NCBI GenBank assembly: GCA_947494195.1
Contig: CANLUC010000001.1
Coordinates: forward strand, 372,001 to 436,000
Direction of reading: 5' to 3'
Source of the DNA: an uncultured Nesterenkonia sp.
Lineage (GTDB): Bacteria; Actinomycetota; Actinomycetes; Actinomycetales; Micrococcaceae
DNA: 64,000 bases
Part shown: positions 54,208 through 63,303 of the stretch, piece by piece
Layout of the letters: every line of letters starts with the position of its first letter
How positions within the stretch are numbered: the first letter of the stretch is position 1
Program-made: the position numbers and the translations under genes
The notes under the pieces: generated by a model
Told to the model about the DNA's origin: nothing
Seen by the model: only the letters and a program-made list of their open reading frames with translations
The model's database searches: none

Positions 54208-55715
54208 TCAAGGAACTCGTAGACCTCGGTAGTGTCCACTCCGGGGAAGGCTCCCTGCGGCATGGCGGCCAGCAGATGCGTGTTGGCGCGGGCGGCGGGC
54301 CAGGCCTTGCCCTCCCAGCGGGCGGCCAGTTCGGGCGGCGGCTGTCGGCAGCAGGTGGGATCGTCCGGGCAGCGCGACGCCGAGCGCGAGGTGGTGTCGG
54401 AGCCGCGGAACCACTTCACGTGCTCGAAGGGCACCCCGATGGACAGCGAGTACACCCCGGAGGAATGGGCTTCGGTGCGTGCCGTGCACCAGAAGGTGCC
54501 CACCGTCGTGTCGGTGTACTGGTGAAAGGACCGGAACTTGTCGTCGATGTCGAAGACCTGGCGCGAGGTCCACTGCCGGCAGATGGTCTGCCCTTCGATC
54601 GCTCCCGAGTGATCAGCCGGGAAGTTCACCCCGTCGTTCTCATAGGCCTTGTGCAGGATCCCGGATTCATGGACCTTCTGGAAGTGACAGGTGATGCCCA
54701 GATGCTCGGTTGCCAGGTTCGTGAACCGGTGGGCCGCCGACTCATAGGAGACCGCGAAGGCGTCTCGCAGGTCCTCGATGGCCAGCTCCTTGCGCGCCTT
54801 GGCCTCCTTGAGAAAGCGCACCGTGGTGGCCTCCGGCATCAGCAGGCTTGCCGCGAAGTAGTTGGTGTAGACCCGCTGGCGCAGGAACTCGGAGTAGTCC
54901 CCGGGCTCGGTGTGACCGAGCACCTGATGACCGAGTGCCTGGAGGAGCACCGAGCGGGCGTCCCACTGCCGTGAGCTGCCCTGGGTCAGGTAGATGATGC
55001 GGTTCTTCTGGTCCGTGACCGAACGGGTGGATTCAGGCAGATTCGGCACGAAGCGCAGGGAGAAGCCCAGGTGTGCGGCGATATCGGCCACCACGTGATG
55101 AGACAGCGGGCCGTCGCGGTGGTCCACCGCGTCCAGCAGCTCCTGGGCCGCCGCCTCGATCTCCGGGTAGTAGTTGTTCCTGGCGCGCATCTCCTCCCGC
55201 AGCTCGGTGTTGGCCCGCCGCGCCTCCTCGGGCGTCGCCGCCTGTTCCTCCAGACGACGGCGCAGCTCACCCTGCAGCGCCACGAGCGACTGCAGGACAT
55301 CGAGCGGAAGCCGCGAGCTGATCCTGACCGTGGGAAGGTTCAGCGCCGCATAGAGCGGACCGCGCTGGGCCTTCTCCAGTTCGATCTCCAGGGCGGCGCG
55401 CTGTGAGGGCGGCTCCGCACCGAAGAGGTCATCGAGGCTGACCTGCAGGACCTTGGCCAGCTGCTGCAGCTGAGACAGCTTGGGCTCGCGGCGCCCGTTC
55501 TCCAGCAGCGAGAGCTGACTCGGGGCAGTACCCAGCGCCTCGGCCAGAGCATCGAGCGTCATGCCGGCCTGCTTGCGCAGATGCCGCACGCGGCGACCCA
55601 GGGCGATCAGATCGAAACCCTCCTCGGAGGCCTCGGCCGAGACACGCTCGATCGAACGCAGGGAGGCGCGCCCCTGCCCTGCCCTCGCCGATGAGGTTCC
55701 CCGTGCTGCGCGCAT
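54186..55715 (-). CDS. ramB: RamB/ScfR-type XRE-family regulator
   Basis: A 509-residue protein. Residues about 38-98 are an XRE helix-turn-helix (LGRRVRHLRKQAGMTLDALAEALG is shown by GRRVRHLRKQAG and SQLSLLENGRREP). An ImmA/IrrE-like central region with LLQALGHQVLGHTEPGDY follows, then the DUF2083-type C-terminal domain with several Cys. In Corynebacterium, RamB controls isocitrate lyase and malate synthase genes; related regulators respond to short-chain acyl-CoA. aceA lies 5 kb away. It is divergent from proV. Confidence 0.85.
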   Translation of the reverse strand: MRAARGTSSARAGQGRASLRSIERVSAEASEEGFDLIALGRRVRHLRKQAGMTLDALAEALGTAPSQLSLLENGRREPKLSQLQQLAKVLQVSLDDLFGAEPPSQRAALEIELEKAQRGPLYAALNLPTVRISSRLPLDVLQSLVALQGELRRRLEEQAATPEEARRANTELREEMRARNNYYPEIEAAAQELLDAVDHRDGPLSHHVVADIAAHLGFSLRFVPNLPESTRSVTDQKNRIIYLTQGSSRQWDARSVLLQALGHQVLGHTEPGDYSEFLRQRVYTNYFAASLLMPEATTVRFLKEAKARKELAIEDLRDAFAVSYESAAHRFTNLATEHLGITCHFQKVHESGILHKAYENDGVNFPADHSGAIEGQTICRQWTSRQVFDIDDKFRSFHQYTDTTVGTFWCTARTEAHSSGVYSLSIGVPFEHVKWFRGSDTTSRSASRCPDDPTCCRQPPPELAARWEGKAWPAARANTHLLAAMPQGAFPGVDTTEVYEFLERHARKD

Positions 55716-55821
55716 ACCAGGGGATTCTACCGCCCGCTGACGATTGGCCGGTGATCCACACCACTGTCCGCGCCCTGTGAGTAGCCTCGGAAGACGCCCG
55801 CTGTGGCCTTTCGAAGGAGCC

Positions 55822-55850
55822 TTGTTAACAGTCTGTGAACAGGCTTTATG
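55822..55850 (+). promoter_or_regulatory. Promoter candidate of proVWX
   Basis: TTGTTA (55822-55827), 17 bp, TTTATG (55845-55850). The spacer and -35 form the near-palindrome TGTTAACA followed by TGTGAACA, which may hold a regulator. Confidence 0.4.
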
Positions 55851-55894
55851 GGGCTTTTGGTAAGGTCGAGGTCCACTACTTCGACGAAGGAATC

Positions 55895-57124
55895 ATGTTG
55901 AACTCCAGCACAGCCGAACCGGCAGTCAGTGCGCGGAACGTGTTCAAGGCCTTCGGCAAGCGCCCTCACGAGATCGTCCAACGCATCAAGGACGGCGCTG
56001 ACCGAGAGGACCTGACGCACCTCGGCACGGCCGCCGTCATCGACGCAAGCTTCGACGTCCAGCGCGGAGAAGTCTTCGTGGTGATGGGCCTCTCCGGCTC
56101 CGGCAAGTCCACCCTGATCCGTATGGTCAACGGCCTGCTCGCCCCCACGGCGGGAAGCATCGAGGTCGCGGGCGAAGACATCGCTCGGCTCTCAGATCGG
56201 GAGCTCCGCCGAATCCGGCGCGAGAAGGTCTCCATGGTCTTCCAGCACTTCGCCCTACTCCCACACCGGACCGTCGGGCAGAACGCCGGCTACGCCCTGG
56301 AGGTCCAGGGCCTGAACCGCTCGGAGCGGGAGCGGCGCACCGAAGAAGCACTGAACATGGTCGGCCTCAGGGGCTGGGGCGGCTCCATGCCCCATGAACT
56401 CTCCGGCGGAATGCGTCAGCGCGTCGGGCTGGCCCGCGCGCTGGCCGCCGGGACCGAAGTGATGCTCATGGACGAGGCCTTCAGCGCCCTGGACCCGCTG
56501 ATCCGCCGCGAGATGCAGGATCAGCTCGTCGAGCTGCAGGAACAGCTGGGCAAGACCATCCTGTTCATCACCCATGATCTCAATGAAGCCATGCGACTCG
56601 GCGATCGAATCGCGATGATGCGTGATGGCCGCACTGTGCAGATCGGCACCTCCGAGCAGATCCTCAACGACCCCGCCAACGACTACGTCGCCCAGTTTGT
56701 CCAGGACGTGGACCGTACCCGCGTGCTCACCGCCGGGGCCATCATGGAGCCCCCCGTGGCGGTGCTGGGCACCGAACAGGGCCCGCGCACGGCGCACAAG
56801 CTGATGCGCGAGCATCAGACCAATGTCCTCGCGGTGGTCGATCGCAGCAAGAAGCTGCATGGCTTCGTGCACGAGACCGCCGTGGCCGCGGCGGTCAGTC
56901 AGGGCGCGGACACGCTCGAAGGCCTGCTGCAGCCCGCGCCGTCGGTGCATGCTGACACGCCGCTGGCGGAACTCATGACTCAGGCAGCCGAACACGAGAC
57001 CGGCTTGGCCGTGATCGACGACGCCGGCCGACTCGAAGGGATCATCGCACGCGTGACACTTCTGAATGCCCTGGCAGAGCCGAAGCACGCCGTTCATGAC
57101 CCCACAGGATCGGTGGTCTCCTGA
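55895..57124 (+). CDS. proV: Glycine betaine/proline ABC transporter ATPase
   Basis: A 409-residue ATPase. Walker A is VMGLSGSGKSTLIRM, the signature LSGGMRQRVGLARALA, Walker B VMLMDEAFSALDP, and the H-loop FITHDLNEA. The C-terminal 120 residues hold two CBS domains, which sense ionic strength in OpuA-type systems. With ProW and ProX it imports compatible solutes such as glycine betaine. ATG 55895 has GAAGGA only three bases upstream; an in-frame start at 55835 exists. It overlaps proW by one base. Confidence 0.92.
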   Translation: MLNSSTAEPAVSARNVFKAFGKRPHEIVQRIKDGADREDLTHLGTAAVIDASFDVQRGEVFVVMGLSGSGKSTLIRMVNGLLAPTAGSIEVAGEDIARLSDRELRRIRREKVSMVFQHFALLPHRTVGQNAGYALEVQGLNRSERERRTEEALNMVGLRGWGGSMPHELSGGMRQRVGLARALAAGTEVMLMDEAFSALDPLIRREMQDQLVELQEQLGKTILFITHDLNEAMRLGDRIAMMRDGRTVQIGTSEQILNDPANDYVAQFVQDVDRTRVLTAGAIMEPPVAVLGTEQGPRTAHKLMREHQTNVLAVVDRSKKLHGFVHETAVAAAVSQGADTLEGLLQPAPSVHADTPLAELMTQAAEHETGLAVIDDAGRLEGIIARVTLLNALAEPKHAVHDPTGSVVS

Positions 57125-58071
57125 TGATCTCCTCAACAGAAGAGACCGAGGGTGTCGGCATCCCCCGCCTCAACGTCGGCGAATGGATCGAGAGCGGATT
57201 CGACTGGATCAAGGAGAACCTCGAACCCTTCTTCGACCTCATCCAGACGATCATCTCCACGCTCACGGACGGTTTGGACGACCTGCTCAACACCCCGGAC
57301 GCGCTGGTGCTGGCAGTGGTGTTCTCCCTGCTGGGCTGGCTGGTCAAAGACTGGAAACTGGCCCTTCTCTCGATCGTGACGCTGGTGTTCGTCATCAGCA
57401 TCGATCAGTGGGAGAACGCCATGACCACGCTTGCCCTGGTGGCCGTGGCGGCTGCGATAGCACTGGCCATCGCCATCCCGCTGGGCATCCTGGCAGCCCG
57501 ATCGGACAGCGTCAGCGGTGCCGTGCGACCCGTGATGGACCTGATGCAGACGATGCCCGCCTTCGTCTGGCTGGTCCCCGTGGTCACGCTGTTCAGCATC
57601 GGCGTCACCGGCGGCGTGGTCGCGACCATCATCTTCGCCCTGCCTCCAGGGGTGCGCTTCACCGAGCTGGGCATCCGACAGGTTGACTCAGAGGTGGTGG
57701 AGGCCGGACACGCCTTCGGCAGCACACCCCGGCAGATCCTGCTGCGCATTCAGCTTCCGCTGGCGCTGCAGACCATCATGGCCGGAGTCAACCAGGTCAT
57801 CATGTTGGCACTGTCCATGGCCGTGATCGCCGGGCTCGTCGGCGCGGGCGGCCTCGGCAGTGAAGTCACCCGAGCCATCGGCAGCCTCGACATCGGACTC
57901 GGCTTCGAAGCTGGGCTCGCCGTCGTCGTGCTCGCGATCTATCTGGACCGCATGACAGCCGCTATCGGACGCGGCGGCATGTCCTCCGGCCGGGTCGGCA
58001 AGTTCATCCGAAGCCGTCTCGGCGCCGAAAAGTCAGCCACCCGAAGCCGCGCCATGGGACAGGCCGTCTGA
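57124..58071 (+). CDS. proW: Glycine betaine/proline ABC transporter permease
   Basis: A 315-residue permease. After an N-terminal amphipathic stretch with WIESGFDWIKENLEPFFD, typical for ProW, about six membrane helices follow. The EAA loop that contacts the ATPase is EAGHAFGSTPRQILLRIQLPLA (landmark EAGHAFGSTP) near residue 197. QTMPAFVWLVP is also family-typical. The basic C-terminal tail extends past the last helix. It overlaps proV by one base. Confidence 0.92.
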   Translation: MISSTEETEGVGIPRLNVGEWIESGFDWIKENLEPFFDLIQTIISTLTDGLDDLLNTPDALVLAVVFSLLGWLVKDWKLALLSIVTLVFVISIDQWENAMTTLALVAVAAAIALAIAIPLGILAARSDSVSGAVRPVMDLMQTMPAFVWLVPVVTLFSIGVTGGVVATIIFALPPGVRFTELGIRQVDSEVVEAGHAFGSTPRQILLRIQLPLALQTIMAGVNQVIMLALSMAVIAGLVGAGGLGSEVTRAIGSLDIGLGFEAGLAVVVLAIYLDRMTAAIGRGGMSSGRVGKFIRSRLGAEKSATRSRAMGQAV

Positions 58072-58130
58072 GGCCGCCCTCCACAGACCCACATCTCACA
58101 CTGCACCACTGATATGGAATGAGGAAGATG

Positions 58131-59048
58131 ATGAGTACACGAACTGGAACCACATCGAAGTTCATCGGCCTGACCGCCGCGGCAGCTCTTGCGCTGACCG
58201 CATGCGGTGGAGGCGATGACACCGCCGAGGATGGCGGCGACGCCAGCGCAAGCGAGGGTGGCGGCACCATCACCCTGGGCATCATCCCCTCCTGGACCGA
58301 CGGCCTGAGCATGGCCTACCTCTGGCAGGGAATCCTGGAGGACGAGGGCTACGACGTCGAGATCGAAGAGATCAACGACGCCGCCCCGCTCTACACCGGT
58401 GTCGCTGAGGGCGATATCGACGTCTACCCCTCGGCATGGCCGGAGGTCACCCACGCCCAGTACATGGACGAATACGGGGATGACCTCGAGGACCTAGGTG
58501 CCTACTACGAGGGTGCTGTGCTGACCTTCGCGGTGCCGGAGTACACCGACATCGACTCGATCGCTGAGCTCAACGACAACGCTGACGATCTCGGCAACCG
58601 CGTGGTGGGCATCGAGCCCGGCTCGGGCCTGATGGAGATCACGAATGAAGCGGTCTTCCCGGACTACGGCCTGGATGAGAACTTCGAGCTCGTGGAGTCC
58701 TCCACCAGCGCGATGCTCACCGAGCTCGGCTCCGCCATCGATGACGAGGAAGACATCGTCGTCACCCTGTGGCGGCCCTTCTATGCCTACGGCGACTTCG
58801 ATCTCAAGGACCTCGAGGATCCCGAAGGCTCGCTGGGTGAGCCCGAGACGCTGAACTTCATCGCGAACTCCGAGTTCTCCAGCGAGTTCCCCGACGTCGC
58901 CGAATGGATGGGCAACTTCACGCTCTCCGACGATGAGTACGCGGAGCTCGAGAACATGATGGTCAATGAGTACGAGGACAATGAGGAAGAAGCCGCTCAG
59001 GTCTGGATGGAGAACAACTCAGACATCATCGACTCCATCAAGGAGTAA
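58131..59048 (+). CDS. proX: Glycine betaine-binding lipoprotein
   Basis: A substrate-binding lipoprotein of about 305 residues. The signal ends in the lipobox LTAC, followed by a Gly/Asp/Glu linker. The mature domain begins TITLGIIPSWTDGLSMAYLWQ and contains DVYPSAWPEVTH and VVGIEPGSGLMEIT, typical of OpuAC-type betaine binders with aromatic cage residues. It is strikingly rich in Asp and Glu. GAGGA fits ATG 58131; ATG 58119 is possible. A strong hairpin follows the stop. Confidence 0.9.
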   Translation: MSTRTGTTSKFIGLTAAAALALTACGGGDDTAEDGGDASASEGGGTITLGIIPSWTDGLSMAYLWQGILEDEGYDVEIEEINDAAPLYTGVAEGDIDVYPSAWPEVTHAQYMDEYGDDLEDLGAYYEGAVLTFAVPEYTDIDSIAELNDNADDLGNRVVGIEPGSGLMEITNEAVFPDYGLDENFELVESSTSAMLTELGSAIDDEEDIVVTLWRPFYAYGDFDLKDLEDPEGSLGEPETLNFIANSEFSSEFPDVAEWMGNFTLSDDEYAELENMMVNEYEDNEEEAAQVWMENNSDIIDSIKE

Positions 59049-59086
59049 TGCTTCAATGATCAGCGCGTGCTGATCCGGTTCTGAGA

Positions 59087-59147
59087 ACAGAGACCTCCGG
59101 CCCCGCAGGCGAGTCATGCACTCGCCGAGGGGGCCGGAGGTCTCTGT
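59087..59147. terminator. Long perfect hairpin terminator behind proX
   Basis: ACAGAGACCTCCGGCCCC (59087-59104) pairs at all 18 positions with 59130-59147. The loop itself contains GGCGAGT/ACTCGCC (59108-59114 with 59120-59126). It stands 38 bases after proX and 64 bases before the end of the convergent gene, so it can stop transcription from both sides. No T tract. Confidence 0.8.
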
Positions 59148-59211
59148 CGTGAGAAGCGGCGCGGGCGTCGTCCCGCCGGCGCCCCGGTGAGCTGCGCAGC
59201 GGTTGAGCGGT

Positions 59212-59880
59212 TCAGCCAGGACGCTTCTCGACGAGTATGGCGCCGCCGCCGTCGTCGTCCGCAGAGCTGAACGTGATGGCGCGGATCGTGCCGGCTGGCA
59301 GACCGATCAGCTCCTCGGCGCGAGCGAACATCTCCTGCCAGATCTCCAGCTCCTCCTCACTCTCCAGCCCCAGCAGCGAGATGAACGGGGCCCGCTTCGC
59401 AGCGACGAGTCGCCGTGCGCAGCGGTGGATGTGCAGACCGAAGTCCACCAGTCCCGCAGAGAGCGGCTGGCCCTGACTGAAGATTCGGTCCTCCGAGCGA
59501 GTCAACCGCCGCGGAGTCGCGAAGGCGCAGTCGGACGGTGCCAGATGCTTGTCCACCAGTGCCTTCCACGAGGCCTCAGCCTCCAGCGCACGTTCCTGCT
59601 GACCTGCGGGGCTCGGCGCGAAGTTTCTCTCGGGCTGCAGCTGCGTCGGGTCCAGTGCCGCGATCCGGGACCCGAATTCACGGTGCAGGCTGCTCAGGAA
59701 GCTCAGCGCATCCGCGGTGAACACCTCGTTCTGGCGCGGCGCCCGGGCTGCGGTGAGCATGATCCCGTTGATCGTGATCGCATTGCTCGGATCGGCGATC
59801 CGTTCGGCGTGAGCCTGAAGATCGGCGCTCGGGCTCGGTGCGGTGCTGGGCTTGGATGCGGTGCTGGTCTGTGCGTGCAT
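59212..59880 (-). CDS. Truncated malate synthase A-like protein
   Basis: A 222-residue protein with AAGGAG six bases before its ATG. Residues 52-75 (EVFTADALSFLSSLHREFGSR) resemble the N-terminus of malate synthase A. Residues 136-205 (GQPLSAGLVDFGLHIHRCARRL, then WQEMFARAEELIGLPAGTIRAITF) resemble its central barrel. Malate synthase A has about 530 residues; here the part between is shortened and the catalytic C-terminal half is absent. It is directly behind aceA (28-base gap). It is either a remnant or a reduced protein with a new role. Confidence 0.6.
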   Translation of the reverse strand: MHAQTSTASKPSTAPSPSADLQAHAERIADPSNAITINGIMLTAARAPRQNEVFTADALSFLSSLHREFGSRIAALDPTQLQPERNFAPSPAGQQERALEAEASWKALVDKHLAPSDCAFATPRRLTRSEDRIFSQGQPLSAGLVDFGLHIHRCARRLVAAKRAPFISLLGLESEEELEIWQEMFARAEELIGLPAGTIRAITFSSADDDGGGAILVEKRPG

Positions 59881-59908
59881 GGCTGACTCCTTTGTCACTG
59901 CCGGTCTA

Positions 59909-61297
59909 TCAGTGGAATTGGCCCTCTTCGGTGGATCCCTTATAGGCCACCGTGGAGGACTCGGGGTTCAAGGTGGTGGAGATGGCATCGAAGTATCCGG
60001 TGCCCACTTCGCGCTGGTGCTTGGTGGCGGTGTATCCATCGGCTTCTGCGGCGAACTCCTTCTCCTGGAGTTCCACGTAGGCCTTCATCTGTTCGTCCTT
60101 GTAGCCGCGCGCCAGCTCGAACATCGAGTAGTTCAGCGCGTGGAATCCGGCGAGGGTGATGAACTGGAAGGTGAAGCCCATCGCTCCGAGCTCGCGCTGG
60201 AATTTCGCGATGGTCGCGTCGTCGAGGTGCTTCTTCCAGTTGAACGAAGGCGAGCAGTTGTACGCGAGCATCTGGTCCGGATACTCCGCCTTGACCGCCT
60301 CGGCGAACTGCTTGGCGTATTCGAGGTCAGGTGTGCCGGTCTCCATCCAGATCAGGTCCGAATAGGGGGCATAGGCCTTGGCCCGAGCGATGCAGGGCTC
60401 GATCCCGTTGCGGACCTTGTAAAAGCCCTCGGCCGTCCGCTCCCCGGTGATGAAGGGCGCATCGCGATCATCGACGTCGGAGGTGATCAGCGTGGCGGCC
60501 TCGGCGTCGGTGCGCGCGATGACCACGCTGGGAGTATTGTGCACATCCGCGGCAAGCCGAGCCGACTGCAGGGTGCGGATGTGCTGACCGGTGGGGATCA
60601 GCACCTTGCCGCCGAGGTGGCCGCACTTCTTCTCCGAGGCGAGCTGATCCTCCCAGTGCACGCCGGCCGCGCCGGAGGCGATCATGGACTTCATCAGCTC
60701 ATAGGCGTTCAGTGGCCCACCGAAGCCCGCCTCGGCGTCGGCGATGATCGGCACCAGGTAGTCCTCGACCGTGCGGGAGCCTTCGAGGTAGTCGATCTGA
60801 TCGGCGCGGAGCAGCGCGTTGTTGATCCGCCGGACGACGCTCGGCACGGAGTTGGCCGGGTACAGCGACTGATCCGGGTAGGTGTGGCCCGAGAGGTTCG
60901 CGTCGCCGGCGACCTGCCACCCGGAGAGGTAGATGGCGCGCAGGCCCGCCTTGACCTGCTGGACTGCCATGTTGCCGGTCAATGCCCCGAGCGAGTTGGT
61001 GAACTTGCCCTCGGCGTGCTCGGCGGTGAGCTGGCTCCAGAGCTTCTCGGAGCCGCGCTTGGCCAGCGTGTGCTCCTCCTGGACGTTGCCCTGCAGGCGC
61101 ACCACCTCGGCGGCGGAGTATTCACGGGTGGTGTGCGCCCAGCGCGGGTTGGTGTCCCAGTCCTGCTGCAGCGCGTCGACCTTGTGCTGGAATGCCTGCG
61201 TGGTCTCGGGGCTCAGCCCGCCCCCGCGCTGGGGGTCCTGGTTCTGAGTGCCGGGGTTCTGTGAGGTCTTCGGCTGTGAAGTGAGTGTCTCGGTCAT
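59909..61297 (-). CDS. aceA: Isocitrate lyase
   Basis: A 462-residue isocitrate lyase of the glyoxylate cycle, cleaving isocitrate to glyoxylate and succinate. The catalytic cysteine motif is KKCGHLGG near residue 213. [26 protein letters not shown] and [10 protein letters not shown] are family landmarks. GGAGAT lies seven bases before ATG 61297. Upstream are three inverted repeats. The truncated malate synthase-like gene follows; no intact malate synthase is in the window. Confidence 0.95.
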   Translation of the reverse strand: MTETLTSQPKTSQNPGTQNQDPQRGGGLSPETTQAFQHKVDALQQDWDTNPRWAHTTREYSAAEVVRLQGNVQEEHTLAKRGSEKLWSQLTAEHAEGKFTNSLGALTGNMAVQQVKAGLRAIYLSGWQVAGDANLSGHTYPDQSLYPANSVPSVVRRINNALLRADQIDYLEGSRTVEDYLVPIIADAEAGFGGPLNAYELMKSMIASGAAGVHWEDQLASEKKCGHLGGKVLIPTGQHIRTLQSARLAADVHNTPSVVIARTDAEAATLITSDVDDRDAPFITGERTAEGFYKVRNGIEPCIARAKAYAPYSDLIWMETGTPDLEYAKQFAEAVKAEYPDQMLAYNCSPSFNWKKHLDDATIAKFQRELGAMGFTFQFITLAGFHALNYSMFELARGYKDEQMKAYVELQEKEFAAEADGYTATKHQREVGTGYFDAISTTLNPESSTVAYKGSTEEGQFH

Positions 61298-61351
61298 CGG
61301 AATCTCCTTTGAATCGTGGACCGTGTTTCGGGGACAACACCAGTTCACGGC

Positions 61352-61460
61352 CTGTGGAAGCGCCAGACCACAGTTTTCTCATCAAAGATCTGCATTTCTT
61401 CGACAGATCGAAGAAACAGCGGAAGATTCGCGCATCTCATCCCTTCTACACTGTGTAGAA
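61352..61460. promoter_or_regulatory. Control region between aceA and a membrane protein gene, with three inverted repeats
   Basis: CTGTGG-N10-CCACAG (61352-61373), TTTCTTCGA-CAGA-TCGAAGAAA (61395-61416) and TTCTACA-CTG-TGTAGAA (61444-61460) are all perfect. The second has 9-bp arms and is the best operator candidate. The gap of 195 bases separates divergent genes. RamB-, GlxR- or other acetate-response regulators would be expected here. Confidence 0.5.
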
Positions 61461-61492
61461 GAATTGATCACCACGTATCTGCAAGGAGCATC

Positions 61493-61888
61493 ATGACCAC
61501 ACCCGCCGCACCCGCCAGCCCCATGCCCCGCCTGACCCTGATCGCCGGAGGCCTGCTGCTCGCCGTCGGAATCATCGGATACGTCGCCACCTCCTTCGCG
61601 AGCATGACGGCGCTGATCCCCTCGGTGGTGGGCGTGCTGCTGCTGATCAGCGGCGCCATCGCGAAGAAGAACACCAAGCTTGGTGTGCACATCGCCCTGG
61701 TCATCGCGCTGCTCGGCGCGCTGGGCATGATCATGCCGCTGATGAACCTGGGGGCGCTCTTCGCAGGCGAGTCGGAGAACCCCGGTGCGGTGATCTCGGC
61801 GCTGATCACCGTGATCGTCCTCGTGGTCTACATCGTCCTGGGCGTGCGCAGCTTCATCGCGGCTCGCCGGTGGAGAACCGATCACTGA
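61493..61888 (+). CDS. Hypothetical four-helix membrane protein
   Basis: A 131-residue protein with four hydrophobic segments (about 16-34, 39-57, 65-85, 97-120) and a short basic tail. AGGAG lies shortly before ATG 61493. No family recognised. Divergent from aceA. Confidence 0.7.
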   Translation: MTTPAAPASPMPRLTLIAGGLLLAVGIIGYVATSFASMTALIPSVVGVLLLISGAIAKKNTKLGVHIALVIALLGALGMIMPLMNLGALFAGESENPGAVISALITVIVLVVYIVLGVRSFIAARRWRTDH

Positions 61889-61913
61889 GTCGGTTCATCG
61901 CAGGCGCGGGGTC

Positions 61914-62441
61914 TCACTCCGCCGAGCAGCGAAGCAGGCCGGGGACCATCTCGACGTCCTCGGCCTCTTCTATGCCCTCCTCCTGGAACTCTGATCCCAG
62001 CACCAGATCCACACTGAAGTCGGCACGGTCATCGAAGACCACCATGGAGGCCGGGATGTGCTGCTGGAGCGTGTAGGCCTGGCGCAGGCCGCGGTCCCCC
62101 ACCCGAATGATGGCGGCGAAGCCGGTGTCGGCCAGATAGTCGTTGTCGACCTCGGCGATGCGGAACCGGCGGTCATCCAGGTCATCAGCCACCTCGCTGG
62201 CGAGACCCGGCGCATTGGTGGTGTTGAACACCGAGATCTGGACCCGATCGGGGACCACCGGCTGCTGGGTGCCCCGGGGACATTCCTCCGCCGCAGGAAT
62301 CGCACCCCTGCCGAAGACGCTCAGCGGCAGGGTCCCGTTGATCAGCAGCCAGCTCATCCCGGTGATGATCCCGATCACCGCGAGCGTGCTCAGCCAGATG
62401 AGCAGCCGCTGGGTGCGCGTGCCTGCGGTCCTGTGATCCAT
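61914..62441 (-). CDS. LytR C-terminal domain protein
   Basis: A 175-residue protein. One membrane segment (about 12-34) follows a short basic N-terminus. The rest starts at VQISVFNTTNAPGLASEVADDLDDRRF (landmark ISVFNTTNAPGLA), the typical opening of the LytR_C module, and includes IIRVGDRGLRQAYTL. The module occurs in actinobacterial envelope proteins; its function is not settled. The stop is 26 bases from the convergent membrane protein gene. Confidence 0.82.
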   Translation of the reverse strand: MDHRTAGTRTQRLLIWLSTLAVIGIITGMSWLLINGTLPLSVFGRGAIPAAEECPRGTQQPVVPDRVQISVFNTTNAPGLASEVADDLDDRRFRIAEVDNDYLADTGFAAIIRVGDRGLRQAYTLQQHIPASMVVFDDRADFSVDLVLGSEFQEEGIEEAEDVEMVPGLLRCSAE

Positions 62442-62476
62442 GGCTGCAAGTCTATGAGTCCGACGCCGCGTGACCC

Positions 62477-63028
62477 CTATCTGCGCTTCTTATCTCCCAC
62501 CGCGGCCCTGGCGGCGAAGCCGCCAGCGGCGATCGCCATGACCACCCGTGGGGCCGGCACGCGGACCCGGCGCAGGCCGCGCTCGATGGCCCCGTCGAGC
62601 CAGAAGCCCATCCGCATATTCCCGTAGACCAGCGCTCCTACGGCGATCCCGCCACCGGCGCGGCCGAGCCACCGCGTGAGCGGTCTGCGGCGGGAGCGTT
62701 CTACGCCAGGAGTGTCCGGTGGCTGCTGAGCGGAATTGCCGTGTGGCTGCTCGGTGGACTCGTTCCTCGCTGAACCCGCGGCTTCCGCGCCCGGTGAGTC
62801 GGGGCTCGCCTGGGCAGAGTCCGCCAGGTATCGCCACGCTGCAGGGCTCGACACCAGTGCACCGAACCCGAGGGCGGGCACCCACATCATGGTCTGCCGC
62901 AGCCAGGCCGGGTATCTCCGGGCGGGAACCAGCGCGCTCAGCCCCGTTCCGATCCCCTGCACCCAGGGGTCCTGGAACCATCGGTTCGCTCGACGGGGTG
63001 GGGAAGTCTGCTGCTGTGCTGAGTCCAT
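62477..63028 (-). CDS. Hypothetical protein with membrane-like segments
   Basis: A 183-residue protein starting MDSAQQQ. Weakly hydrophobic stretches (QTMMWVPALGFGALVSSPAAW and GGGIAVGALVYGNMRMGFW) are separated by a Ser/Pro/Glu-rich stretch, and the tail is basic. Not recognised. The upstream in-frame extension to 63118 lacks a ribosome-binding site. Confidence 0.5.
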   Translation of the reverse strand: MDSAQQQTSPPRRANRWFQDPWVQGIGTGLSALVPARRYPAWLRQTMMWVPALGFGALVSSPAAWRYLADSAQASPDSPGAEAAGSARNESTEQPHGNSAQQPPDTPGVERSRRRPLTRWLGRAGGGIAVGALVYGNMRMGFWLDGAIERGLRRVRVPAPRVVMAIAAGGFAARAAVGDKKRR

Positions 63029-63150
63029 ACGTTGAGCGTAGAAGGGGCAGAAGATCCGGGTCATCCTCCCACAGAATGATCCTGCGCTCGGGTGCAGGTA
63101 GCGCTCCGGAGCGTCCACCGGGTGCCGCCGAGGCGGCTGGAGACATTAAG

Positions 63151-63238
63151 AGCCCCACGTGCACCTGCCAGAGCCCACTTACCCTTGCTACCTTCCGGTC
63201 CTGGGGGAGTTCAGCAGGATGGCACCGCACGTGGGGCC
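63151..63238 (-). ncRNA. ffs: Signal recognition particle RNA, small bacterial type (4.5S)
   Basis: The minus strand reads GGCCCCACGTGC at the 5' end, complementary to the 3' end GTGCACGTGGGGC. The highly conserved tip is present: CTGAACTCCCCCAGG, then the GGAA tetraloop in CCGGAAGG, then AGCAAGGGTAAG. It forms a single long hairpin for Ffh binding. TAAGAT (63251-63246) is a likely -10 element just upstream. Confidence 0.95.
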
Positions 63239-63303
63239 GGGAATCATCTTATCGTGAGGCTGCGTCCGAACGCGAATGGGTCGGGCGGCCTCCGCGGAGT
63301 TGA

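Noticed and set aside
59087..59147. Long perfect hairpin as a mobile element end or small RNA
   Set aside because: Position between convergent genes and a single copy in the window fit a bidirectional terminator.
59843..61264. 473-codon frame antisense to aceA
   Set aside because: Pure mirror of isocitrate lyase codon bias.
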